From positions 1 to 16,537 of the forward strand of contig JAEZQD010000070.1 of the NCBI GenBank assembly GCA_023413185.1: a DNA stretch of 16,537 nt, in the 5' to 3' direction. Origin of the DNA: Bacillota bacterium (GTDB taxonomy: Bacteria; Bacillota; Clostridia; Oscillospirales; Ruminococcaceae). The position numbers were made by a program, and so were the translations under genes. Positions 1 to 7,119 of the stretch are shown here, in pieces (the stretch's first letter is position 1; each line of letters begins with the position of its first letter). The notes beneath the pieces are model-generated. The model saw nothing but the letters and a program-made list of their open reading frames with translations. It was not told the DNA's origin and did not search any database.

Positions 1-10
1 TGGTCGAGTG

Positions 11-892
11 CTAGCCGATTAACGACACAACATAATCGGTAAAATTCATGCCGACTATGTTTTCGAAGATTCCGATTGCGATAACCAGCACACCAAGGGT
101 TATAGTGTAGTAGGAAAACACCATCAACTTATCTGTTTTTACCATCCAGGCAATTAGTTTAATTGCAAAAAACCCGACGACGGCAGCAACCGACACTCCA
201 ATCAGCACCGCCGGCCAACTAATAACCGCACTTTGACGAAGAGCATCGCCAACCTCGAATATATTCGCACCTATAATTGCGGGGATGCCCATGATAAACG
301 AGAAGGCGACGGCATATTCACGCGTGTATCCGCGCAGCAACGCAATCGATATGGTAGAGCCCGAACGGGACACCGCCGGAAGGGCGGCAAGCCCTTGGAA
401 TGTGCCGATGAGCAGAGCGTCGGTGTAACGCATATTCTTTGCGGTCTTTGTTCCCTTAAAGCAGTGGTCTGCCAAGAACAACATGACACCGGTAAAGATA
501 AACAGCACACCCTCGACAATAATGTCTCCATCCTCGGATAATGCCATAAAGAAGTCCTTAACAAAATAGAACGCCGCAAGCGGAAGCAGCGATACAAGGA
601 TCATCAGTATCATCCGACGTTCCGAGTTCATCTTCTTAAACGAAAACTGCCCACGAAAGATGTCCGCCACCATGCGAAAGAACTCGATAATCAGCTCAAA
701 TATCAGCTGATAATACGCAATAAACACGGCTATCAACGTTCCGAGATGAAGCATAAGCGTAAACAACATAGCACCTTCACCGGAGTTTTTCGTGAAGTGC
801 TGGTAAAGCGTTAGGTGCCCATCGCTTGATACCGGAAGAAATTCCGTAATCCCCTGCAGGATGCCTTGAAAAATTGCGTTAAGAATACTCAA
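11..892 (-). CDS. uppP: Undecaprenyl-diphosphatase UppP (BacA family)
   Basis: Integral membrane phosphatase that converts undecaprenyl diphosphate to undecaprenyl phosphate. This recycles the lipid carrier for peptidoglycan and other wall polymers, and the family confers bacitracin tolerance. The 293-residue protein has the family length and is hydrophobic, with roughly eight membrane segments. Visible motifs are the Q-x3-E box (Q13 to E17), LPVSSDGH (19-26, with H26) and the arginine box PAVSRSG (172-178, R176). The family usually shows S or T where D24 stands and PG where P172-A173 stands; both are mild variants. The start is a TTG at 890-892, preceded by GGAGGA eight bases upstream, and no ATG is nearby. 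It lies 43 bp downstream of ylzJ and is probably the last gene of the tepA-ylzJ-uppP transcript. Family assignment is secure. Confidence 0.95.
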   Translation of the reverse strand: MSILNAIFQGILQGITEFLPVSSDGHLTLYQHFTKNSGEGAMLFTLMLHLGTLIAVFIAYYQLIFELIIEFFRMVADIFRGQFSFKKMNSERRMILMILVSLLPLAAFYFVKDFFMALSEDGDIIVEGVLFIFTGVMLFLADHCFKGTKTAKNMRYTDALLIGTFQGLAALPAVSRSGSTISIALLRGYTREYAVAFSFIMGIPAIIGANIFEVGDALRQSAVISWPAVLIGVSVAAVVGFFAIKLIAWMVKTDKLMVFSYYTITLGVLVIAIGIFENIVGMNFTDYVVSLIG

Positions 893-914
893 TGCAGTCT
901 CCTCCGTTTATGTA

Positions 915-931
915 CCCCGCTTTACGCGGGG
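915..931 (-). other. Short GC-rich hairpin between ylzJ and uppP
   Basis: CCCCGC (915-920) and GCGGGG (926-931) form a 6-bp stem with a 5-nt loop in the 43-bp gap between ylzJ and uppP. No T-run follows on the minus strand, so it is not a convincing terminator. It could be a partial attenuator or an mRNA stability element that sets uppP expression. Confidence 0.4.
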
Positions 932-935
932 GAAA

Positions 936-1160
936 TCATTCTTGCGTGTGTTTTATGATGCTGCCCGGTGAGTAGCCGGGATCCATAAAGTGCCTTGGGT
1001 TGGTTGAATAAAGACGCGAGATATGAAAGCCGTCTGTCTGTTCGCAGCCTTCAACCAAAACGCCATTTACCTTTTTTAAAACAGGCTGAGGGATATCGGC
1101 CGCGCCCGCCTTCGCATCCCCAAAAATCAGTTCGTATGGCTCTTTGGTATATAACAGCAT
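936..1160 (-). CDS. ylzJ: YlzJ-like small protein
   Basis: A 74-residue protein of unknown biochemical role. It resembles the YlzJ family of Firmicutes, which is encoded directly after the ClpP-like gene tepA (ymfB) in Bacillus subtilis. The N-terminal MLLYT and the tyrosine/proline-containing body with no membrane segment fit that family. Its ATG shares one base with the tepA stop (TGATG), so translation is probably coupled. GGAGGAAGGG lies upstream, inside the end of tepA. In B. subtilis the next gene is the DNA translocase spoIIIE; here it is uppP. The identification rests on both sequence resemblance and position. No catalytic residues can be named. Confidence 0.8.
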   Translation of the reverse strand: MLLYTKEPYELIFGDAKAGAADIPQPVLKKVNGVLVEGCEQTDGFHISRLYSTNPRHFMDPGYSPGSIIKHTQE

Positions 1161-1924
1161 CAGCCGGTCACCCTTCCTCCCGGTTTTTTCGTTCCGTTTA
1201 CACGGTGTTCCTCCTCAACCGCATCAATGAGTTCATACAGGCAGGCGATAGCGTCGCTTAGCCCGCCAAGCTGACCAATCAGACCAACCTCCACAGCCTT
1301 TTCGCCGTCGAGTATTGTTCCGATGTCCATAACAAGCTCCCCTGTTTTGGTCATCAGCGCGCGGAACTCGTCGGCGTTGACGGATGAATTATCTGAGACA
1401 AACCGCACAATGCGCTCCTGCATCTTTTCAAAGTATGAGATGGTCTGCGGTACCCCAAGCACTAACCCGCTGAGCCGAATCGGATGAATGGTCATACTAG
1501 CACTGGGCACGATAAACGAACGCTTGGCGCATACAGCAAGTGGAACGCCGATGGAATGACCGCCGCCAAGCACGATGGAAACCGATGGTTTTTTCATGCC
1601 CGCTATGAGCTCTGCAATTGCAAGCCCAGCCTCAACATCGCCACCTACGGTGTTTAGAATAATAAGCAGCCCCTCAATCTCCGGATCTTCTTCGATTGCG
1701 ACCAGCTGCGGAATGACATGTTCGTACTTTGTAGTTTTGTTTTGGGGCGGCAAGATGTAGTGCCCTTCAACCTGCCCCACAATGGTGAGGCAGTGGATGG
1801 TATGCTCGCCTTTACGCTGTGTAACCGAGCCCGTCTCCGTAATCTGTTCTGTCTGCTCGGTTCCGGCTGTAACCTGCTCTTCCTGTTCACTCTGCGGCTT
1901 TTCGTCTTGCTTATTACTGCTCAC
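1160..1924 (-). CDS. tepA: ClpP-family serine protease TepA (translocation-enhancing protein)
   Basis: Cytosolic protease of the ClpP/crotonase fold, related to B. subtilis TepA (YmfB), which is reported to aid protein export. Numbered from the chosen start (254 residues), the oxyanion-type glycine stretch NTVGGDV is at 91-97, the catalytic serine is S124 in LGGGHSIGVPLA, and H147 in SMTIHP is the likely histidine. The first ~40 residues are a low-complexity linker rich in Q, E and T, which is long compared with ClpP. I chose the GTG at 1922-1924 because GGAGGT sits exactly six bases upstream. An in-frame GTG at 1984 and an ATG at 1954 extend the frame but have no ribosome site. It overlaps ylzJ by one base and heads the tepA-ylzJ-uppP group. 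Confidence 0.92.
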   Translation of the reverse strand: MSSNKQDEKPQSEQEEQVTAGTEQTEQITETGSVTQRKGEHTIHCLTIVGQVEGHYILPPQNKTTKYEHVIPQLVAIEEDPEIEGLLIILNTVGGDVEAGLAIAELIAGMKKPSVSIVLGGGHSIGVPLAVCAKRSFIVPSASMTIHPIRLSGLVLGVPQTISYFEKMQERIVRFVSDNSSVNADEFRALMTKTGELVMDIGTILDGEKAVEVGLIGQLGGLSDAIACLYELIDAVEEEHRVNGTKKPGGRVTG

Positions 1925-2052
1925 TGCGTTACCTCCGCACCACTTTTTAAGCATGGTATACGCAGTAGTGTTTCCATTGTTCACAGGTTGTATTCGTTAT
2001 AATAAAACCCATTCCCCGTAAAATGGAAAATAACTTGGCAAGGTACGTGTTT

Positions 2053-2081
2053 ATTATAACAAGCTTTTCAGGTATTCACAA
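2053..2081 (-). promoter_or_regulatory. Predicted sigma-A promoter for tepA-ylzJ-uppP
   Basis: Read on the minus strand, TTGTGA (2081-2076) is followed after 17 bases by TATAAT (2058-2053). A TGT just before the -10 gives an extended -10. The expected start of transcription is near 2046, leaving a leader of about 120 nt before the chosen tepA start. That leader contains a weak CCATT/AATGG dyad (2009-2026). Confidence 0.6.
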
Positions 2082-2147
2082 TAGCCAGATATACAAAACA
2101 AGGTCGAAAAAGAACATATTTTCTCGTTTGCTGCATTGATAAAACAG

Positions 2148-2176
2148 TTGAATTCTATGTATTACAGTGCTAGTAT
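2148..2176 (+). promoter_or_regulatory. Predicted promoter for the GNAT acetyltransferase
   Basis: TTGAAT (2148-2153), a 17-base spacer and TAGTAT (2171-2176), with TGC just before the -10 as an extended element. The expected transcription start is near 2183, about 40 bases before the ATG. Each hexamer matches consensus at only four of six positions, so this is moderate evidence. Confidence 0.45.
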
Positions 2177-2223
2177 ATCCTCGTATTCACGTGGTTTTAT
2201 TTAGATAAAAGGAATGAAAAACA

Positions 2224-2718
2224 ATGACAACACCGTCAATTATACCAGTAACCGAGCAGGATCTTCCCGCAATCCTTTCCATATACAACCATTACATCAC
2301 CCACTCAACCGCAACCTTTCATACTCACCTACTTACAATAGATGAGATGCGCGGCTTGGTATTTTTTCAAAACCCGCGGTACGGAGCCTATACCATCATA
2401 AGTGGTGATGGTCTTGCAGGTTATGTACTGTTAACCCAACACAAAACGCGTGAAGCCTATAACTCCACCGCTGAAGTCACCATCTATCTCTCGCCGGACT
2501 TTACCGGTAAAGGGCTTGGTCGTGTTGCCGTTAATTTTATTGAGGGTGTTGCGCGGCAAAGCGGGTTTCATGCGTTAATTGCCACAGTGTGCGGCGAAAA
2601 CACACAAAGCCTTGCGCTGTTTGAGCGGTGCGGTTATGAGCGTTGCGCACACTACAAGGAAGTTGGGTATAAATTTAACCGCTATCTTGATCTGATTGCT
2701 CTTGAAAAGATACTTTAG
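2224..2718 (+). CDS. GNAT N-acetyltransferase, phosphinothricin/methionine sulfoximine type
   Basis: Cytosolic acetyl-CoA-dependent N-acetyltransferase of 164 residues, the usual length for the Pat/YwnH subgroup that acetylates phosphinothricin, methionine sulfoximine or related amino-acid analogues. Family marks are the N-terminal ILSIYNHYI (17-25), the acetyl-CoA-binding motif A EVTIYLSPDFTGKGLGR (84-100) with the T-G-K-G-L-G pyrophosphate loop, and ENTQSLALFERCGY (125-138). The final YKEVGYKFNRYLDL resembles the C-terminal strand of Pat proteins. The ribosome site is weak (AAAGGA, about 11 bases from the ATG). It stands alone, in opposite orientation to tepA, with a predicted promoter of its own. 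The true substrate cannot be read from the sequence. Confidence 0.88.
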   Translation: MTTPSIIPVTEQDLPAILSIYNHYITHSTATFHTHLLTIDEMRGLVFFQNPRYGAYTIISGDGLAGYVLLTQHKTREAYNSTAEVTIYLSPDFTGKGLGRVAVNFIEGVARQSGFHALIATVCGENTQSLALFERCGYERCAHYKEVGYKFNRYLDLIALEKIL

Positions 2719-2753
2719 GCTAGCAGCAACCTTTGTTAAAACTATTCTCAGCT

Positions 2754-2771
2754 TAGTTAATTCGTTGACAA
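2754..2771 (+). promoter_or_regulatory. Candidate Rex operator overlapping the acn promoter -35
   Basis: TAGTTAA-TTCG-TTGACAA fits the clostridial Rex pattern TTGTTAA-N4-TTAACAA at 12 of 14 defined positions, with the correct four-base centre. Its right arm contains the -35 hexamer of the acn-icd-rex promoter, so a bound repressor would block RNA polymerase. A further lone half-site, TTGTTAA, lies at 2733-2739. The match is seen directly; binding is inferred from rex being the last gene of the same operon. Confidence 0.6.
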
Positions 2772-2793
2772 TAACCTGTAATTATTATATTAT
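2765..2793 (+). promoter_or_regulatory. Sigma-A promoter of the acn-icd-rex operon
   Basis: Consensus TTGACA (2765-2770), an ideal 17-base spacer, and TATTAT (2788-2793, five of six). The expected transcription start is near 2800, giving a leader of about 115 nt before the aconitase GTG. This is the strongest promoter-like sequence I found in the window. Confidence 0.75.
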
Positions 2794-2843
2794 AAAAAAT
2801 ACGCAATAGTATGTGTAATCTTCGTTTGTTTCTAACACAAAAC

Positions 2844-2869
2844 CACCATTTACCACCGCAAATGTGGTG
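2844..2869 (+). other. Repeat and hairpin in the aconitase leader
   Basis: ACCAC (2852-2856) and GTGGT (2864-2868) form a short stem with a 7-nt loop. A nearby direct copy, ACCACC at 2842-2847, could pair with the same GTGG as an alternative. It lies in the 5' leader, about 45 bases before the start codon. It may be a minor structural element or operator; no named family was recognised. Confidence 0.3.
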
Positions 2870-2913
2870 CAGGATAAAAGGGATATGAAGATACTTGAGA
2901 GGAGAAATCAGGC

Positions 2914-4845
2914 GTGGCTTTGACAATCGCACAAAAGATTATTGAAAAGCATCTTGTCAGCGGCGAGATGAAACCGGGCGAGGAGATTGGTCTATGCATT
3001 GACCAAACATTGACGCAGGACGCCACAGGAACCATGGCATATCTGGAATTTGAGGCTATGGGTGTACCGCGTGTAAAAACCGAGCGCTCGGTCGCTTATA
3101 TCGACCACAACACCCTTCAAACGGGCTTTGAGAACGCGGATGACCACCGCTTTATTCAAAGTATCGCCAAAAAACACGGCATCTGGTTTTCGCGACCCGG
3201 CAACGGCATCTGCCACCAGGTGCATCTCGAGCGCTTTGGCATCCCCGGTAAGACGCTGATCGGCTCGGACAGCCACACCCCCACTGGCGGCGGTCTTGGC
3301 ATGATGGCTATGGGAGCAGGCGGTCTGGACGTTGCTGTTGCCATGGGCGGCGGCGCTTATTATATCACTATGCCCAAGATGGTTCGTGTGAACCTTACCG
3401 GCAAGCTTTCGCCGTGGGTGAGCGCAAAGGATGTAATTCTTGAGGTTCTGCGACGCCTTACGGTAAAGGGCGGAGTAGGTAAGATAATCGAATACGGCGG
3501 CGAGGGCGTTAAGAGCCTGACTGTACCAGAGCGTGCCACCATTACCAATATGGGTGCTGAGCTTGGCGCGACCACGTCGATATTCCCCTCTGACGAAATT
3601 ACCCTTTCATTCCTAAAAGCACAGGGACGCGAGGCGGATTACATCCCGCTTAGCGCGGATGAGGATGCGGTTTACGATCAGACCATTGAAATCGATCTAG
3701 GCAGTCTTGAACCCCTCGCCGCCTGTCCTCACAGCCCGGATAATGTGAAAAGCATCAAGGCTATTGGTGCAATGAAGATCGATCAGGTTTGCATCGGTTC
3801 GTGCACCAATTCATCTTACCTTGATTTAATGCGGGTTGCCGCAATTCTAAAGGGCAAGACCGTTCATCCCGACGTCAGCCTTTCTATTGCACCGGGCTCG
3901 ATGCAGGTGTTTAATATGCTCGCCAAAAACGGCGCGCTGGCAGACCTAATCTGTGCGGGAGCAAGAATCCTTGAATGCGCATGCGGTCCCTGCATCGGCA
4001 TGGGGCAGTCGCCCAATTCGGGCGGAATCAGTCTGCGCACCTTTAACCGCAACTTTGAAGGTCGCTCCGGCACGGCGGATGCCAGTGTTTACCTGGTAAG
4101 CCCTGAGACCGCCGCTGTTTCTGCGATAGCAGGTACTTTAACCGACGCCCGTACATTAGGCAGTGCGGTCGTAATTGCCCAGCCGGAACACTTTGACATT
4201 AACGACAGCATGGTAATAGCCCCCGCCGACGAAGCACACGCGGATGGTGTTGAGATTCTGCGCGGTCCCAATATCAAAGAATTCCCGAAGTCCGAGCCAC
4301 TTGCAGACAACATCACAGCCAATGTTCTGCTAAAGGTGGGTGACAATATTACGACCGACCATATTATGCCCGCAGGCGCAAATCTGCTGCCCTACCGCTC
4401 AAACATTCCGCATCTTTCAAATCACTGCTTTACCCGTTGTGACGAGCAGTTCCCATCTCGGGCTAAGGCTGCGGGAAAAGGCATTATAATTGGCGGCACA
4501 AACTACGGTCAAGGTTCTTCCCGCGAGCACGCTGCGCTTGTTCCGCTGTATCTTGGCATTAAGGCGGTTATTGCTAAGAGCTTTGCACGCATTCACCGCG
4601 CGAACTTGATTAACGCAGGCATCCTTCCGCTTGAGTTTGCGAGTGAATCGGATTACGACGCGCTTTCGCTCGGCGACGGGCTTGTGCTGGATGATATTCT
4701 GAATTGCGTGGAAAACGATAAGCCTATCGTTGTTAAGGCAAGCTCTGGCAAGCAGATTGCCACAACCTGTATTCTTTCACAGCGCCAAAAGGACATCTTG
4801 ATTGCGGGCGGTCTTCTTAACTATACCAGAGAGCAGTCTAAGTAA
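2914..4845 (+). CDS. acn: Aconitate hydratase (short Aquifex-type aconitase)
   Basis: Cytosolic [4Fe-4S] enzyme that interconverts citrate, cis-aconitate and isocitrate. At 643 residues it belongs to the shorter bacterial aconitases related to isopropylmalate/homoaconitate dehydratases rather than the ~900-residue AcnA type. Cluster ligands are C297 in GSCTNSS and C357 and C360 in CACGPCIG. Other active-site blocks are GSDSHTPTGGG (117-127), FNRNFEGRSGT (377-387) and, in the C-terminal swivel domain, VGDNITTDHIMPAG (475-488) and GGTNYGQGSSREH (527-539). The start is GTG with GAGGAG nine bases upstream. It is followed 38 bp later by the isocitrate dehydrogenase-family gene, the next step of the pathway, and then by rex. 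Citrate hydratase is the best reading because of that partner; homoaconitase or isopropylmalate activity is less likely. Confidence 0.93.
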   Translation: MALTIAQKIIEKHLVSGEMKPGEEIGLCIDQTLTQDATGTMAYLEFEAMGVPRVKTERSVAYIDHNTLQTGFENADDHRFIQSIAKKHGIWFSRPGNGICHQVHLERFGIPGKTLIGSDSHTPTGGGLGMMAMGAGGLDVAVAMGGGAYYITMPKMVRVNLTGKLSPWVSAKDVILEVLRRLTVKGGVGKIIEYGGEGVKSLTVPERATITNMGAELGATTSIFPSDEITLSFLKAQGREADYIPLSADEDAVYDQTIEIDLGSLEPLAACPHSPDNVKSIKAIGAMKIDQVCIGSCTNSSYLDLMRVAAILKGKTVHPDVSLSIAPGSMQVFNMLAKNGALADLICAGARILECACGPCIGMGQSPNSGGISLRTFNRNFEGRSGTADASVYLVSPETAAVSAIAGTLTDARTLGSAVVIAQPEHFDINDSMVIAPADEAHADGVEILRGPNIKEFPKSEPLADNITANVLLKVGDNITTDHIMPAGANLLPYRSNIPHLSNHCFTRCDEQFPSRAKAAGKGIIIGGTNYGQGSSREHAALVPLYLGIKAVIAKSFARIHRANLINAGILPLEFASESDYDALSLGDGLVLDDILNCVENDKPIVVKASSGKQIATTCILSQRQKDILIAGGLLNYTREQSK

Positions 4846-4883
4846 ACACTGTTTTAAATATATAGGAACGGAGCACAACAGAT

Positions 4884-6050
4884 ATGGACAATAAAATGAT
4901 TGCCGCACAGGCTGCGGAAAAGTTTGCTAATCTTGTAGAAGCCCAGCTTGCCCGAGTGGATAAAATGAAGGCTCAGGGCGAGTTTGTTGATTATGCTGCG
5001 CTTGAAAAGATTATTATCGGCGTTTGCGGAGGCGACGGCATCGGTCCCACTATAACCGGGGAGGCGCAGCGTGTTCTTGAATGGCTGCTTTCCGGAGATG
5101 TGAAAAAAGGCAGGATAGAGTTTCGCGTTATCGATGATTTGACCATTGAAAAGCGCGTCGAGGTTAACAAGGCGATTCCCGACGAGGTTCTTGAAGAACT
5201 TAAAAAATGTCATGTTATCCTAAAGGGACCGACCACGACACCCCGCGCGGGCGACCCGTGGCCGAATATTGAGAGCGCAAACGTTGCAATGCGCAAAGAG
5301 CTTGATTTGTTTGCCAATGTCCGCCCCGTTAAGGTGTCCGATCAGGGTATTGACTGGACCTTTTTCCGCGAGAACACCGAGGGCAGCTACGCGGTGGGTT
5401 CGCAAGGCGTAAATGCAGACGACGATCTGGCGTTTGACTTTACCGTTACAACCACCCAAGGCACCGAACGCATAGCCCGCCTTGCTTACGAATACGCGAA
5501 AAAGAACGGCAAGGATCGCGTTTCGATTGTAACAAAGGCAAATGTCATCAAGACCACCGACGGCAAATTTCTAAAAATCTGTCAAGACATCGGCAACGAG
5601 TATCCCGACATTACCACCGATGACTGGTATATCGATATTATGACCGCAAAGCTGATTGACGAGAAGCGCAGACGCGACTTTAAGGTTTTTGTATTACCCA
5701 ACCTGTACGGCGATATTATCACCGACGAAGCAGCAGAGTTCCAGGGCGGTGTTGGCACTGCCGGAAGCGCTAACATCGGCAAGCGTTATGCGATGTTTGA
5801 GGCGATACACGGTTCTGCTCCCCGTATGGTGGCGGAGGGGCGCGCGCAGTACGCAGACCCTTGTTCGATGCTTCGCGCCGCTGTTCTTTTGCTTTCGCAT
5901 ATCGGTTATCAGCAGGAGGCTGATAAGCTCTCCCGCGCGCTTGATATCTGCATGTTCGAGGAGAAGAAGCTTTCGATTACCGGTCGCGATACCGGTGCTA
6001 CCTGCAAGGACTTTGGCGAGTATGTCATGCAAACCATTCAATCCTTATAA
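4884..6050 (+). CDS. icd: Isocitrate dehydrogenase-family enzyme
   Basis: Beta-decarboxylating dehydrogenase that most likely oxidises isocitrate to 2-oxoglutarate and CO2. The 388 residues include a family start (GGDGIGP, 49-55) preceded by an unusual 43-residue N-terminal extension. Substrate residues match the isocitrate set: S131, N133, R137, R147 and R162, with K218 in TKAN and aspartates D251, D277 and D281 in DIMTA and NLYGDIITDEAAEF. The coenzyme loop after HGSAP (309-313) is divergent. It runs RMVAEGRAQYADP, about three residues longer than in classical enzymes, with DP for NP and without the E. coli K-Y pair. NAD versus NADP therefore cannot be assigned. The ribosome site is ACGGAG, ten bases from the ATG. 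Position between aconitase and rex supports isocitrate over isopropylmalate as substrate. Confidence 0.87.
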   Translation: MDNKMIAAQAAEKFANLVEAQLARVDKMKAQGEFVDYAALEKIIIGVCGGDGIGPTITGEAQRVLEWLLSGDVKKGRIEFRVIDDLTIEKRVEVNKAIPDEVLEELKKCHVILKGPTTTPRAGDPWPNIESANVAMRKELDLFANVRPVKVSDQGIDWTFFRENTEGSYAVGSQGVNADDDLAFDFTVTTTQGTERIARLAYEYAKKNGKDRVSIVTKANVIKTTDGKFLKICQDIGNEYPDITTDDWYIDIMTAKLIDEKRRRDFKVFVLPNLYGDIITDEAAEFQGGVGTAGSANIGKRYAMFEAIHGSAPRMVAEGRAQYADPCSMLRAAVLLLSHIGYQQEADKLSRALDICMFEEKKLSITGRDTGATCKDFGEYVMQTIQSL

Positions 6051-6080
6051 TATTTCTCTCAAGAAAGCAGGCGATTTAGT

Positions 6081-6734
6081 ATGACCAAAAGTCAGTCGGT
6101 ATCGCTTTCAGTAATACGAAGGCTTCCCCGCTACTATCGGTTTTTGTCCGATTTAAAGTCCAGCGGCATCCTTCGTATCTCATCGCGCGAGTTGTCCCAG
6201 CGAATGGGACTTACCGCCTCACAAATCAGGCAGGATTTAAACTGCTTTGGCGGTTTTGGTCAGCAAGGATATGGTTACAATGTCGATCAACTGCACTCCG
6301 AGATTGGTAATATCCTAGGCATCAACAGAGGATATAAAACCATACTAATTGGAGCAGGAAACCTTGGCAGAGCGGTCGCCTCTCATATGGATTTTGAGAA
6401 TAAAGGCTTTAACCTTATTGGTATCTTCGATTCGGACAAACAGATTATCGGGAAAACCCTGATTGGCATTAAGATTCTTTCTTCCGATAGGCTAAAAAGC
6501 TTTTGTGAAGAAAACAAGCCTCAGGTTGCCATACTTTGTATTCCAAAGGAAAGTGCTAGAAAATCCAGCGATCTGCTTGTTGGCTTGGGCATTAAGTCCT
6601 TTTGGAATTTTTCACACTATGATTTTGCGGTTTCTCATCCCGACGTTGTGGTGGAGAATGTTCACCTGGGTGACAGCCTGATGATTTTGTGCTACCGAAC
6701 AAGCGAGATGCTCACGCACTCGAACGAGGATTAG
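6081..6734 (+). CDS. rex: Redox-sensing transcriptional repressor Rex
   Basis: Homodimeric repressor that senses the NADH/NAD+ ratio and releases DNA when NADH binds. At 217 residues it has family length. The N-terminal winged helix (about 1-80) contains SLSVIRRLPRYYRFL and the recognition region LTASQIRQDL (44-53). The Rossmann fold begins with ILIGAGNLGRA (88-98), with the acidic FDSD (115-118) that selects NAD(H). The C-terminal domain-swap helix ENVHLGDSLMILCYRT closes the protein. It starts 30 bp after icd, preceded by a short AAAGCAGG-type ribosome site, and a strong terminator follows. Cotranscription with two TCA enzymes and the Rex-like site over their promoter suggest autoregulation. 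Confidence 0.95.
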   Translation: MTKSQSVSLSVIRRLPRYYRFLSDLKSSGILRISSRELSQRMGLTASQIRQDLNCFGGFGQQGYGYNVDQLHSEIGNILGINRGYKTILIGAGNLGRAVASHMDFENKGFNLIGIFDSDKQIIGKTLIGIKILSSDRLKSFCEENKPQVAILCIPKESARKSSDLLVGLGIKSFWNFSHYDFAVSHPDVVVENVHLGDSLMILCYRTSEMLTHSNED

Positions 6735-6750
6735 TTTCAAAATTAGTTCA

Positions 6751-6780
6751 AAGGGCAGCTTCGGCTGTCCTTTTTTGTTT
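6751..6780 (+). terminator. Intrinsic terminator of the acn-icd-rex operon
   Basis: A 9-bp stem (6751-6759 with 6764-6772, one G-T pair) capped by a stable TTCG tetraloop and followed by a T-run (TTTTTTGTTT). It starts 16 bases after the rex stop. This is a textbook rho-independent terminator. Confidence 0.92.
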
Positions 6781-7119
6781 TGCCATCGGTTTGCAGAGAA
6801 TACTCTTATCGACAACAATCACTAGTTTAGTGGTTAATTGCTTTATTCTGTAAAGCCGCTTGATTCTGATGGGTTTTATGTTAAAATAGAATTAAAGAAA
6901 GACCTGTTACTACAATGCAATTGGTTGTTTTGTTTAATTTCATTTTAAAATTTTCGTTGGTTATAACTTCGTTAACAGCGTGGATATATACTTTTAACAT
7001 TTTCCCCTTATAATAAAAGGTGTTGAAACGGCATAAGAATAAATTGCATGTATTTGAGACTTTTCTCTCGGATTCTTTCTGTTGTCAGCAAACAAAACTA
7101 TATAATCGGAGTGATGAAC
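6781..7119 (+). other. Long gap before the UspA-like gene
   Basis: About 340 AT-rich bases without a convincing gene. A small hairpin lies at 6817-6835 (AATCACTA/TAGTGGTT, one T-G pair, 3-nt loop). A promoter candidate is at 6860-6887. A second TATAAT at 7009-7014 and a third at 7101-7106 lack matching -35 elements. The frame of the downstream gene is open from an ATG at 7048, but no ribosome site precedes that codon, so I treat 7048-7119 as leader. Confidence 0.5.
6860..6887 (+). promoter_or_regulatory. Candidate promoter for the UspA-like/hydrolase pair
   Basis: TTGATT (6860-6865), a 16-base spacer and TAAAAT (6882-6887), with TGT immediately before the -10 (extended -10). It would give a long leader of about 225 nt. 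Other TATAAT boxes in the gap have poorer contexts, so the assignment is tentative. Confidence 0.4.

Noticed and set aside
233..597. Open frames in other phases within uppP, and similar ones inside acn, icd and the MocR gene
   Set aside because: They lie inside secure genes, have no ribosome sites or recognisable domains, and reflect the base composition of the true frame.
6961..6978. A second Rex-like site (TTATAAC-TTCG-TTAACAG) upstream of the UspA-like gene
   Set aside because: The right arm fits but the left arm matches only four of seven positions, and it does not overlap a recognisable promoter.
7048..7119. N-terminal extension of the UspA-like protein from the ATG at 7048
   Set aside because: No ribosome site precedes this ATG, the extra residues do not resemble the Usp fold, and a well-spaced GGAG serves the TTG at 7120.
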